NCBI GenBank assembly: GCA_900318775.1
Contig: ONLY01000023.1
Coordinates: 1-46,265 of the forward strand
Source of the DNA: an uncultured Prevotellaceae bacterium
GTDB lineage: Bacteria > Bacteroidota > Bacteroidia > Bacteroidales > Bacteroidaceae
Direction of reading: 5' to 3'
DNA length: 46,265 nt
Both the position numbers and the translations under genes were made by a program. The notes beneath the pieces were generated by a model that was not told where the DNA came from, searched no databases, and worked only from the letters and a program-made list of their open reading frames with translations. Positions 1 through 7,790 of this stretch are shown one piece after another. The first letter of the stretch is position 1, and every line of letters begins with the position of its first letter.

Positions 1-189
1 GTGAAGACTGGACACGATGCCATTGTATTGACCGACAAAGAGCGAATAATACAAATCGGGAATAACCTGCTGTCAAACGCTGTCAAGTTCACAGAAGAAA
101 TTTATGTTTCATGCATTTGTTCTTCATTGTTTGCTTTCTGCTCACAAAGTTACGATTTTTTTTCAATTATTGTCCGCTTTCCCTTTTAA
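1..189 (+). pseudogene. histidine kinase remnant (start of HATPase domain only)
   Basis: The frame is open from the window edge. Its first 35 or so codons read like the N-box of a sensor histidine kinase ATPase domain (D-K-E-R-I-I-Q-I-G-N-N-L-L-S-N-A-V-K-F-T). Directly after K-F-T the similarity stops and the frame continues as a Cys/Phe-rich tail without the expected G1/G2 ATP-lid motifs, ending at 189. A functional kinase needs roughly another 80 residues of ATPase domain, so this is a 3'-truncated or recombined gene. The 5' part lies outside the window, so I cannot say whether the upstream domains are intact. Confidence in the kinase origin is good; confidence that it is non-functional is moderate. 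Confidence 0.6.
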
Positions 190-217
190 TTTAAGAAAAG
201 CAGGAGAAAATGATTTC

Positions 218-1321
218 TCAAAGAACAATCTTTCTGCCATTCTTGATATAGACACCCTTGGAAGGATTCTCAACCTTCACACCATTCAGGGCGTAATATG
301 CTCCATCTTCCATACGATTACCATTGACGCTCTTGATGGCGGTCGTACCTGAAGTAAGCGAAAGTGTCACACTGATGTTGTTTTGGCCAGCCTTCAGGAA
401 TGTGCGGAGTTCGCTTTCTGACAGTCCGTCGATATGTCCCAAACGGGTATAGCTCCAAGAACTGCTGCCATAGAACAAACAGATGTTGCTGCCGTTGTAG
501 AGCACTATATCTCCTGGCTGGGCATTCATTTGCTCATTTTTCGTTGTCAGCGTTCTGCCCAATGAACCCCATATCTCAAAATTGTTATCATTGAGGGTTA
601 CCGTGATGGGGGCGTTCTGAAGAGCGGCAACCAACTCGCGCGTGGCATTATTATCAACCAGCGTTACACTCTTCGTTTGTCCTCCAATGGTGATATACAT
701 TTCTTTCATAGACGTTTGTTCTTCAGCAAAATTCAGCGTTTTAATCCAGTTTTGAATTAACGATGTTTTATTGCTGCGATTCGAATTGTTTATCCACAAT
801 GCATCGCCCATCCATGTCGCATCGGGTAACAATCGCTTGGCATCATTCACCACTTGCGAGATGCCGCTGCTGGCACTCGACACAATCATCCCCACATGCT
901 TTCCTGCCATTTGCGAAGCGTTTTGAAAGAGGTAGGTCTGCATGATGGCAGCCATCTGACTCCACCAAAGTGGGGTGACAATGATGACGTTCTTGTAGCC
1001 GCTGAGCGATGTGGTTACAGGGTCAATAGCAGGGTAACTGCTGGCATTGTTGGGATTAGCCTTGATGGCATTCAGCAACTCAGTACCAAGGGCATAATTG
1101 TTTGCCTCATACCTTAGTCCCTTTTCTGCAGGCTGAATCTCCAGCACGTCAGCCTCTATCTGACTGGTCAGCGTATTTACTATCTCACGGCAGTTACCTG
1201 TATAGCTGTAATATACCACAAGCGTCTTGCCAGTATTTGCAGGAGTTTCAGCATTCACTTCATTGTCCGAGGTACAGCAGCAGAAAAGCATTGTTGCTAA
1301 AAATAATAAAATCTTTTGCAT
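218..1321 (-). CDS. exported flavodoxin with cyclophilin-like domain and C-terminal sorting-like tail
   Basis: 367 aa. An N-terminal hydrophobic segment ends in three cysteines (C14-C16), so the protein is exported and possibly lipid-anchored, although the lipobox is not classical. Residues 32 to about 200 form a flavodoxin domain with the FMN phosphate loop S-Y-T-G-N-C (39-44). Residues from about 208 to 320 match the small cyclophilin-like domain often attached to such flavodoxins in gut Bacteroidales. The last ~30 residues (G-A-Y-Y-A-L-N-G-V ... K-G-V-Y-I-K-N-G) look like the short C-terminal tail of secreted Prevotella proteins. It is last in an operon, 2 bp after the amidohydrolase gene. 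The role is probably electron transfer or quinone/aldehyde reduction in the envelope; the substrate is unknown. Confidence 0.8.
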   Translation of the reverse strand: MQKILLFLATMLFCCCTSDNEVNAETPANTGKTLVVYYSYTGNCREIVNTLTSQIEADVLEIQPAEKGLRYEANNYALGTELLNAIKANPNNASSYPAIDPVTTSLSGYKNVIIVTPLWWSQMAAIMQTYLFQNASQMAGKHVGMIVSSASSGISQVVNDAKRLLPDATWMGDALWINNSNRSNKTSLIQNWIKTLNFAEEQTSMKEMYITIGGQTKSVTLVDNNATRELVAALQNAPITVTLNDNNFEIWGSLGRTLTTKNEQMNAQPGDIVLYNGSNICLFYGSSSWSYTRLGHIDGLSESELRTFLKAGQNNISVTLSLTSGTTAIKSVNGNRMEDGAYYALNGVKVENPSKGVYIKNGRKIVL

Positions 1322-1323
1322 TG

Positions 1324-2670
1324 TTATCTTTGCTTTTTGAATATTAGTTTCATGGTTTTAGGGTCGAGTGGCTTCATGGTTGGCAGTTTCAGGTCTTTCA
1401 CCATGTGGAGCGTGCCCTGCTTGTACTTCTGGAAGTGAGGGGTCTTCAGATGCTGCTGATAGGCTTCATCTGAGGCATAGATCTCGAGGATGCGAATCAG
1501 GCATGAGTCCTCGGCACTCTGCATCGGGTAGAGGCAGATGACGCCAGGCTCGCGCTCTATACTCAGACGGTCCACTTCGTTGGCAAAGGCCAGATATTCT
1601 TCCAAATACTGTGGATAGACCTCAATTTCTGCTATGCGGACAATCATCTTTTGAGCAGCATTCTCAATAGATGGCTTTTCTCCCGTCTGCCCAAACAACC
1701 ATTTGGCATTTTGGTAGAGTATCATCTTGCGCAGAGGTGCCAGGTCTGGCTCTTTCGAGAGATAATCCTTCATCCTCGCCAGACTCTTTGTGAGTACTTG
1801 CGGAGCGACGTAGGGATAGTCGGAGCCGTAGAGCAGGTGGTCGGGTGTGGTGATGGTGAGCAGCATGCGGATGACCTCTGGAGAGTGCGCTCCTGCAAGG
1901 TCATAATAAAGAGTGCGGAGGTTGGCCTCATAGTCAATCTCACCTACCATCTTGTTGGTCTGCATCACAGGCGTCAGCGATTTCATGCGTGGAATGGCCA
2001 ACGGCAGATAAGCACCGCAATGGGGCACTATTACCTTGATGTTGTTATAGCGAGCCAGTACGTTGCGACTGATCATATTCGACACGGCACGGGTGGTTTC
2101 TGAGAGATACTCCTGCATGGCGAGCGGTGTCTGCTTCATCACCTGCTTATTTACTGGCTCGGGGCGATGCGGATGCAGGATGACAATAGCCTTGCGCTCA
2201 TTCAACACAGAGAAAAGCGTGTCGAGTTCGGGTGCACCAAGATACTGTCCATCGACATTTGTTGCCAACTTAATGCCATCAGCCTTCAGTACGTCGAGCG
2301 CATACTTCGCTTCTTCAATGGCTTTCGAGACATCGGGCAGAGGTAATGCTGCACAAAACAGGAATCTGCCTGGGTGCTCTTTCTTGATACGGGCGGCAGT
2401 TTCATTGGTTTGTCTCACCACCTCAGCTGATGATGGTTGTGGTGCTGCCAATGTCAATACCGATGTCTGCACACCAGCCTCGTCCATCCACTTCAGATGA
2501 TTCACCACATTGTACTTTGGCAGTGGGAATCCCTCGTCCATCACTCGTCCCTCTGTTTCAAGAGCCAATACAAACTCAGGAGTGATGATGTGACTGTGCA
2601 CATCAATCACGCCCTGAGCGAAACCGTTTGCTGCTATCATAAGACTCAGCAATAATGCTTTAGTTTTCAA
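1324..2670 (-). CDS. exported amidohydrolase fused to an ABM-type domain
   Basis: 448 aa. A signal peptide (residues 1-19, ending F-A-Q) precedes an amidohydrolase-2 (ACMSD-like) TIM barrel. Metal ligands are visible as H25-x-H27 in 'DVHSH', a His in 'VPHCGAY' and an Asp in 'YGSDYPY'. From about residue 345 a second domain begins (M-I-V-R-I-A-E-I-E-V) with the pattern of antibiotic-biosynthesis-monooxygenase (ABM) ferredoxin-like domains, including the 'E-x-Y-x-S/A-D-E-A-Y-x-x-H' helix. The family decarboxylates or hydrolyses small cyclic or aromatic acids; ABM domains act on quinol-like compounds. It sits 28 bp after the alcohol dehydrogenase gene and 2 bp before the flavodoxin gene, suggesting one pathway for a small carbonyl or aromatic compound. 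Confidence 0.85.
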   Translation of the reverse strand: MKTKALLLSLMIAANGFAQGVIDVHSHIITPEFVLALETEGRVMDEGFPLPKYNVVNHLKWMDEAGVQTSVLTLAAPQPSSAEVVRQTNETAARIKKEHPGRFLFCAALPLPDVSKAIEEAKYALDVLKADGIKLATNVDGQYLGAPELDTLFSVLNERKAIVILHPHRPEPVNKQVMKQTPLAMQEYLSETTRAVSNMISRNVLARYNNIKVIVPHCGAYLPLAIPRMKSLTPVMQTNKMVGEIDYEANLRTLYYDLAGAHSPEVIRMLLTITTPDHLLYGSDYPYVAPQVLTKSLARMKDYLSKEPDLAPLRKMILYQNAKWLFGQTGEKPSIENAAQKMIVRIAEIEVYPQYLEEYLAFANEVDRLSIEREPGVICLYPMQSAEDSCLIRILEIYASDEAYQQHLKTPHFQKYKQGTLHMVKDLKLPTMKPLDPKTMKLIFKKQR

Positions 2671-2698
2671 ATCTTAACTATAATCTATAAACTATCAA

Positions 2699-3865
2699 CT
2701 ATAAACTATCCTTCAGTACTTGTACTACCTCGTCGCGATTCAGAATGTAGTAACCACCCTGGCAGATAGGGCAGGCATCAGCCATTCCCTCAATCAGTTC
2801 AGGTTTAGCATCACAATCAGTGATGTTCATTGCCAGTCCTAATTCACGCATCCACTGTTCCATAGTCTCAAGACCCTCCATTGCAACCTGCTCGTCAGTC
2901 TTGCCTTCTGCAGAAACGTTCCATACATTCATTGCCAGACGCTTGAACTTCTGCACGGCATCAGGCGACTTGCTGATGAGCAGGCGGTAATAGGCACCGC
3001 TGACGGCAGCGAGGGTGTGACCATGTGTGGCATCGGTAAAGGCAGCCACAGCCTGTCCCAGCATATGCACCATCCAGTCGGTAGCCTTAGCGCGGTCGAT
3101 GAGCGTGTTGAGTGCCCAAGTGGCTGTCCACATGATGTTGGAACGAGCCTCGTAGTCCTCAGGATTCACGATAGCCTTGCGGCTGCTGACGATGAGCGAG
3201 CGCATCAGACCCTCTGCAATGTAGTCGCTGGTGTTGTCGTCGGTGCCAGAGAGATATTGCTCCAGAATGTGGCTCATGATGTCGTAGATGCCAGCCACCA
3301 TCTGATACTTCGGTACGGTGAACGTGAAGCGAGGGTTCAGGATGGAGAAATCGGGGTTGCGGAAGTTATAGAACAATTTGCGGTTCTCCGTATGACTGGA
3401 GATAACCGAACAGCTGTCCATCTCAGAGCCAGTGCCAGCCATTGTCAGCACACAACCCACTGGAATCCAACGGCAGGTCATCGGTTGCCAGTTCTTGAAA
3501 TAATACTCCCAAGGGTCACCGTCGTACCAAGCACTACCTGCTACGGCCTTACAGTAGTCAACGGTAGAGCCACCGCCCACGCCAAGGATGAAATCAACAT
3601 TCTCCTGGCGAGCCATGTGAGCTCCCTCTAATACCTTCTCTATAGTAGGATTGGGCATCACACCGGCTATCTCTACCACCTCGCAGCCAGCCTTCTTCAG
3701 CTCAGCCATCACCTGGTTGTAGATGCCGTTGCGCTTAATGCTGCCACTGCCATAGCAGAGCATCACCTTCTTGCCATAATTCTTCAGTTCTTCACTCAGT
3801 TTGCTTAAAGAATCCTCACCGAAGTGCAACTTCGTGGGATTGTGGAATGTAAAATTGCCTAACAT
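2699..3865 (-). CDS. iron-containing alcohol dehydrogenase (butanol dehydrogenase-like)
   Basis: 388 aa from the ATG at 3865. An upstream in-frame ATG would add 17 unrelated residues and run into the promoter, so I prefer 'MLGNFTFHNPT', the usual N-terminus of the YqdH/Bdh group. The NAD(P)-binding G-V-G-G-G-S motif is present. Metal-ligand histidines occur in 'DIMSH', 'DWMVHMLGQ' and 'DATHGH', so the catalytic iron site looks complete. It reduces aldehydes to alcohols using NAD(P)H in the cytoplasm. It is first in a three-gene operon with an amidohydrolase and a flavodoxin, divergent from an AraC-family regulator that probably controls it. Confidence 0.92.
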   Translation of the reverse strand: MLGNFTFHNPTKLHFGEDSLSKLSEELKNYGKKVMLCYGSGSIKRNGIYNQVMAELKKAGCEVVEIAGVMPNPTIEKVLEGAHMARQENVDFILGVGGGSTVDYCKAVAGSAWYDGDPWEYYFKNWQPMTCRWIPVGCVLTMAGTGSEMDSCSVISSHTENRKLFYNFRNPDFSILNPRFTFTVPKYQMVAGIYDIMSHILEQYLSGTDDNTSDYIAEGLMRSLIVSSRKAIVNPEDYEARSNIMWTATWALNTLIDRAKATDWMVHMLGQAVAAFTDATHGHTLAAVSGAYYRLLISKSPDAVQKFKRLAMNVWNVSAEGKTDEQVAMEGLETMEQWMRELGLAMNITDCDAKPELIEGMADACPICQGGYYILNRDEVVQVLKDSL

Positions 3866-4029
3866 AATAGTTTCGTTTAAAGTTAAAGTTTCACGATGCA
3901 AAAGTACATGCATCATTTTATATCGGTGTTACACAAATTGGCTGATTATATACCAATTTCGCAGAAAGTGCCAAAATAACTTAAATTATATACCACTATT
4001 AGATTCTTTTGTGTATATTTGCAAGTACA
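3866..4029. promoter_or_regulatory. divergent promoter region with an 11-bp direct repeat (candidate AraC operator)
   Basis: The region separates the minus-strand operon from the AraC gene. TACTTTTG on the minus strand (3899-3906) and TATATTTG on the plus strand (4014-4021) fit the Bacteroidetes -7 consensus TAnnTTTG. Between them ATTATATACCA occurs twice in direct orientation (3946-3956 and 3985-3995, 39 bp apart). AraC-type regulators commonly bind direct repeats, so these are candidate operator half-sites. No convincing -33 box was seen. The plus-strand -7 box is so close to the ATG at 4030 that the regulator transcript would be almost leaderless. Confidence 0.5.
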
Positions 4030-4932
4030 ATGAGAAAGATTCTGAAAGTTGACAATCCCAACGACTATGCTCGTTTTGTGGATGCACCCGTGTTGCATCC
4101 GCTGGTCAGCATCATCCATTATGATGAACTGGCGCCCTTCCGTCATAGCCTGAACAACTATGGCGTTTATGGGTTGTTCATCCAACGACAGTTCCCCTTC
4201 AATCTCTCATACGGCATGCGGAAATTGCAGGTGAGCGATGGCTCTATTATCGCTGTTGAACCAGGACAGATAGGCGGTTTAGAGGACAACGACGAACGTA
4301 TTTCACTATGTGGTTGGGTGCTGCTGTGGTCGCCCGAACTGTTGCACGGCTCAGAGCTGGAACAACAGATAGACCGCTATCAGTTCTTCTCCTATTTCTT
4401 CGACGGTTCGCTGCGCATGGAACCTGACGAATGGCTCTGTATCACGCAACTGGTGGCGCAGATGCGACAAGAGTTGCAGACGCACGAGGACTCGCCGTCT
4501 TTAAGGAAAGTACTGCTAGCTTATCTGCGCCTGATACTGGAATACTGCAACCGCATCTACCTGCGCCAGTTGTCTGAGGAGAATAGGGGAGAGGCCGACC
4601 TGCTGAAGCGCTTTCACAACCTGCTGCAAACCTATTTCCGCGAGAACCGCCAACTGTCGCACGGCTTGCCCACCGTTGCGTGGTGTGCTTCAGAACTGGC
4701 CTATTCACCCCGTTACTTTGGCGATATGATTCACAAGGCCACAGGCGGCACCGCCATTGGCTACATCCATAACTACGTCATCAATCAGGCGAAAAGTCTG
4801 CTGATGCAAGGTCATAACATCAGCGAGACTTCCCGCCTGTTGGGTTTCGATTTTCCCCATCATTTTACCCGTCTGTTCAAACGTATCACAGGTATCGTCC
4901 CCAGCGAGTTTATCGGGAAGAACGAAAGGTGA
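4030..4932 (+). CDS. AraC-family transcriptional regulator
   Basis: 300 aa from the ATG at 4030; the upstream in-frame start at 4009 would lie inside the -7 box and is rejected. The first ~190 residues are a ligand-sensing region of the kind seen in Bacteroidetes AraC proteins ('HPLVSIIHYDEL'). The last ~100 form two helix-turn-helix units, the second with the typical 'ISETSRLLGFDFPHHFTRLFKRITGIVPSEF' pattern (key residues G-F-x-x-x-x-x-F-x-R-x-F-K-x-x-x-G-x-x-P). It is divergent from the alcohol dehydrogenase operon, which it probably controls in response to a small molecule related to that pathway. Confidence 0.9.
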   Translation: MRKILKVDNPNDYARFVDAPVLHPLVSIIHYDELAPFRHSLNNYGVYGLFIQRQFPFNLSYGMRKLQVSDGSIIAVEPGQIGGLEDNDERISLCGWVLLWSPELLHGSELEQQIDRYQFFSYFFDGSLRMEPDEWLCITQLVAQMRQELQTHEDSPSLRKVLLAYLRLILEYCNRIYLRQLSEENRGEADLLKRFHNLLQTYFRENRQLSHGLPTVAWCASELAYSPRYFGDMIHKATGGTAIGYIHNYVINQAKSLLMQGHNISETSRLLGFDFPHHFTRLFKRITGIVPSEFIGKNER

Positions 4933-5076
4933 AGGATAAAAGTGACTTAATATTTATTTAACTTCCGAAACTCAAGTCATATATAAGATGGAGGCTTTTG
5001 GCTTGAATTCCGATAGTGGTGTTGGTTGTAATCAAATTGTAATGGTTGGAATTATTCCGATTGACTTGCTTTTCCA

Positions 5077-5084
5077 TATCTTTG
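5077..5084 (+). promoter_or_regulatory. -7 box of the Na/Pi transporter gene
   Basis: TATCTTTG matches the Bacteroidetes -7 consensus TAnnTTTG and lies 27 bp before the start codon at 5112. The expected -33 TTG at the right spacing was not clear. The rest of 4933-5111 shows nothing I can name. Confidence 0.5.
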
Positions 5085-5111
5085 CAACACATTTTGTAAA
5101 AGGATAAAGAT

Positions 5112-7070
5112 ATGACGATTGAATTATTTCTAAGATTGCTTGGCTCGCTGGCATTGCTCATCTATGGCATGAAGACCATGAGTGACTCTTTGCAGAAGAT
5201 GGCAGGACCAAGCTTGCGGCATATATTGGGGCGTATGACAAGTAACCGGCTGAGTGGCATGCTGACTGGAACACTCGTTACTTGCGCCGTCCAGTCTTCT
5301 TCAGCTACGACAGTCATGACCGTCTCGTTTGTTTCAGCAGGCTTGCTTACATTGGGACAGGCTATTTCCGTCATCATGGGTGCCAATATTGGCACTACAC
5401 TTACGGCATGGATCATGTCGCTGGGCTACAATCTTGACCTGACCGCTGTTGTGTTTCCCGCCTTCGTGATTGGCATGGTGCTCATCTACAAGAAGCGTCA
5501 TCGTGTGGCAGGCGAGTTTCTTTTTGGGCTGGCATTCCTCTTTTGGTCTTTGGTGATGCTGAGCAGTGTGGGACGAGATATGGACTTGGCGCATAATGCG
5601 AAGGTAATGAGTTTCTTCGCTTCGTTTGATACGGACAGCTATCTCACTATCCTGACGTTCTTGGCTGCAGGTACAGTTATCACATGTGTGGTGCAGTCTT
5701 CTGCAGCGGTAATGGCCATCACCATCTTGCTTTGCTCCACAGGTGTTTTGCCGATCTATATGGGCATAGCCTTGGTGATGGGCGAGAATATAGGTACAAC
5801 AGCTACGGCAAACCTTGCAGCTCTGGGTGCAGGCACAGAGGCTCGCAGAGCTGCACTGGCTCACTTGCTGTTCAATGTGTTTGGCGTCATCTGGGTGCTT
5901 ATCGTGTTTTATCCCTTTGTTGACTTGGTGTGCAGTCTTGTCGGTTACTCCCCATCTGCTCACGAGCAGTCAGCCCGCATACCGATTGTGCTTTCTATGT
6001 TTCACACCTGTTTCAATGTGCTTAACACAGCTTTGCTCATCGGGTTGATTCCTCAAATGGAAAGAATTGTTTGTCGGTTGCTGCCCGAAAACGTCGCAGA
6101 ATCCAAGTTGCCTACCACTCTCCACTTCATCAGCAGTGGCGTGATGCAAACGCCAGAGATTGCTGTGCTGCAGGCACAGAAGGAAATTGTGCATTTTGCC
6201 GAGCGTATGCACCGTATGTTCGGAATGGTGTGTGCGCTCATTGACGAGCGGAATAAGAATGAGTTCGAAAGCAGGTGTGCACGCATTGAGCGTTATGAAA
6301 CCATTGCTGACAATATGGAGATAGAGATTGCAAACTACCTGGAACAGGTGGGCAATGAGCACCTTTCGGACGAAACAAAAGAAAAGACTCGTGTGATGCT
6401 TCGTCAGATTGGCGAATTGGAGTCCATAGGCGATGCCTGTTACAAGATAGCGCGGACTCTTAGCCATCTGCGCGAGAATAAGGATACTTTTACTGATGGG
6501 CAATACGCCGGTATTCATGAAATGCTGCGGCTGGTGAATGAGGCGATGGTGCAGATGATTGTCGTAGTGAGTGGTCGTCGCAATGACCTGTCATTGGCAG
6601 ATTCACTTTCTATTGAAAGCGACATCAACGCACTTCGCAATCAACTTCGGAGCCAGACTGTCACAGAAGTCAACGCTCGTATGTATTCCTATGCCATTGG
6701 CACGCTCTATAACGATGTTGTGGCCAGCTGCGAGAAAATTGGTGACTACATCATGAATATTGTTGAAGCTCGTCTAGGCAAACATTTGCTTAGCTATCAT
6801 GGTTTGCAACTGAATCTGGACAAGAAGACTGCGACGATTGACGCTGTTGATGTGAATCTTACCCGTACTGAATTTATGTTGCTCCATCTGCTCTTGGCCA
6901 ATCGCGGAAAGGTGCTTTCCCGTCAGCAACTACTGGATGGAGTGTGGTCGGGAGTCGTGGTGACCGACAGTACAGTCAATGTCAATATCACTCGCCTACG
7001 CAAGAAATTGGGTAAATACTCCCAGAACATTGTCAGCCGCGCTGGTTTTGGATATATGTTTGAAGAGTAG
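5112..7070 (+). CDS. Na/phosphate cotransporter with PhoU domain and C-terminal OmpR-type DNA-binding domain
   Basis: 652 aa. Residues 1 to about 320 are the two inverted Na_Pi_cotrans repeats, each with its hallmark: 'AVQSSSATT' followed by 'GANIGTT', then 'VVQSSAAV' followed by 'GENIGTT'. Residues ~340-555 are a helical PhoU-like domain, normal for bacterial NptA-type proteins. The protein then continues, in one uninterrupted frame, into ~90 residues that match the winged-helix effector domain of OmpR/PhoB regulators. These include 'LTRTEFMLLHLLLANRGKVL' then S-R-x-Q-L-L, 'TVNVNITRLRKKLG' and the final 'GFGYMFE'. Usual family members end after PhoU. The winged helix would lie on the cytoplasmic side with the PhoU domain. 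The gene has its own -7 box and is followed by a strong hairpin, so it is probably monocistronic. Confidence 0.9.
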   Translation: MTIELFLRLLGSLALLIYGMKTMSDSLQKMAGPSLRHILGRMTSNRLSGMLTGTLVTCAVQSSSATTVMTVSFVSAGLLTLGQAISVIMGANIGTTLTAWIMSLGYNLDLTAVVFPAFVIGMVLIYKKRHRVAGEFLFGLAFLFWSLVMLSSVGRDMDLAHNAKVMSFFASFDTDSYLTILTFLAAGTVITCVVQSSAAVMAITILLCSTGVLPIYMGIALVMGENIGTTATANLAALGAGTEARRAALAHLLFNVFGVIWVLIVFYPFVDLVCSLVGYSPSAHEQSARIPIVLSMFHTCFNVLNTALLIGLIPQMERIVCRLLPENVAESKLPTTLHFISSGVMQTPEIAVLQAQKEIVHFAERMHRMFGMVCALIDERNKNEFESRCARIERYETIADNMEIEIANYLEQVGNEHLSDETKEKTRVMLRQIGELESIGDACYKIARTLSHLRENKDTFTDGQYAGIHEMLRLVNEAMVQMIVVVSGRRNDLSLADSLSIESDINALRNQLRSQTVTEVNARMYSYAIGTLYNDVVASCEKIGDYIMNIVEARLGKHLLSYHGLQLNLDKKTATIDAVDVNLTRTEFMLLHLLLANRGKVLSRQQLLDGVWSGVVVTDSTVNVNITRLRKKLGKYSQNIVSRAGFGYMFEE

Positions 7071-7127
7071 GCGTTGTTGTGATGCGATAGAGTATTGCAG
7101 AATAGAAGTGTGCCCACACCCTTAAAA

Positions 7128-7197
7128 CCGATGTGGTCGACGTCGGTTCTCCGACATCGTCGACATCGGCAGACCGACATCGACGATGTCGGTTTTT
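7128..7197 (+). terminator. terminator with a competing upstream hairpin
   Basis: CCGACATCGTCG (7151-7162) and CGACGATGTCGG (7181-7192) form a perfect 12-bp stem followed by five T's (7193-7197), a good intrinsic terminator for the transporter gene. The upstream segment 7128-7146 can instead pair with 7151-7169, giving a 19-bp stem with three mismatches and a 4-nt loop. That second fold uses the same left arm, so the two structures are mutually exclusive. The loop of the terminator contains a further small TCGG/CCGA hairpin. Confidence 0.75.
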
Positions 7198-7313
7198 ATG
7201 CATTAGCACCGTATGTATCTGTTTTCCTCCTCCCCTGTCTCATCAAATGTTAAAGATATGCAGAAATGACATACTTCATTTGGTCTTCTTGCCGTAGAAT
7301 GAAGAAACTGTTG

Positions 7314-7321
7314 TACCTTTG
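7314..7321 (+). promoter_or_regulatory. promoter (-7 box) of the 7348-9044 operon
   Basis: TACCTTTG fits TAnnTTTG, with a TTG at 7289-7291 (22 bp upstream) as a possible -33 element. The box is embedded in a small inverted repeat, TTGTAC (7311-7316) and GTACAA (7321-7326). The start codon follows 26 bp later. Confidence 0.5.
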
Positions 7322-7347
7322 TACAAAATATTGCTTTATATTAGAAT

Positions 7348-7548
7348 ATGGAATATTTACCCAAGGACCCTGCCATACTGGTGTCGAGCGTAAACATGCT
7401 GCTGAGGGACGAGGAGTTTGACAGCCTCGAATCGCTATGTTATGCCTTCGACAGAGAACCACAAGAGATCAAAGACTATCTGATGGAGAAGGGGTATGAG
7501 TGGAGTGAACAACAAAAGCAATTCAGACCGATTGGCTACAACGCATGA
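7348..7548 (+). CDS. DUF4250 domain protein
   Basis: 66 aa. The pattern 'LPKDPAILVSSVNMLLRDE' followed by a small helix-turn-helix-like segment (L-E-S-L-C-Y-A-F-D-R-E-P-Q-E-I) and 'GYEWSEQQKQF' is that of the DUF4250 family, a short protein common in gut anaerobes. The fold suggests a nucleic-acid or protein-binding helical bundle, but the function is unknown. It is first in a tightly packed operon and its stop overlaps the next start (ATGA). Confidence 0.8.
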   Translation: MEYLPKDPAILVSSVNMLLRDEEFDSLESLCYAFDREPQEIKDYLMEKGYEWSEQQKQFRPIGYNA

Positions 7549-7790
7549 TTACGAAAGATAGTATTGAGACCGCATACAGTTTCCTGCACCAGAAACGCAA
7601 CGTCTATATCCATTCCTCACTCGACTGGCAGATGGATGATATTGAATACGCTATTGCTTCCTATGCCGACAACATGAGCCCCGAGCTGTATGAAGCCATC
7701 AGTGGCGGCAGGGCTGACTTTCTCCGTGACCACAAGCATTTTCGGGAAGACATCACAAGAGCTGTGGAACAATTAGAAAATATGCTATAA
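7545..7790 (+). CDS. conserved hypothetical protein
   Basis: 81 aa, mostly helical and charged, with no signal peptide or membrane segment. It starts at the ATG inside the ATGA overlap with the DUF4250 gene, and its stop shares a base with the next start (TAATG). This translational coupling is the main evidence that it is real. I do not recognise the family. The motif 'VYIHSSLDWQMDDIEYAIASY' near the N-terminus (key residues H-S-S-x-D-W-Q-x-D-D-I-E) could serve as a search seed. It is probably a partner of the 176-aa protein that follows. Confidence 0.65.
   Translation: MITKDSIETAYSFLHQKRNVYIHSSLDWQMDDIEYAIASYADNMSPELYEAISGGRADFLRDHKHFREDITRAVEQLENML

Noticed and set aside
3017..3631. 204-aa plus-strand frame
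   Set aside because: Antisense to the alcohol dehydrogenase gene and without motifs.
5334..5963. 209-aa His/Cys-rich frame on the minus strand
   Set aside because: It lies wholly inside the Na/Pi transporter gene and has no family features; its composition follows from the antisense codons.
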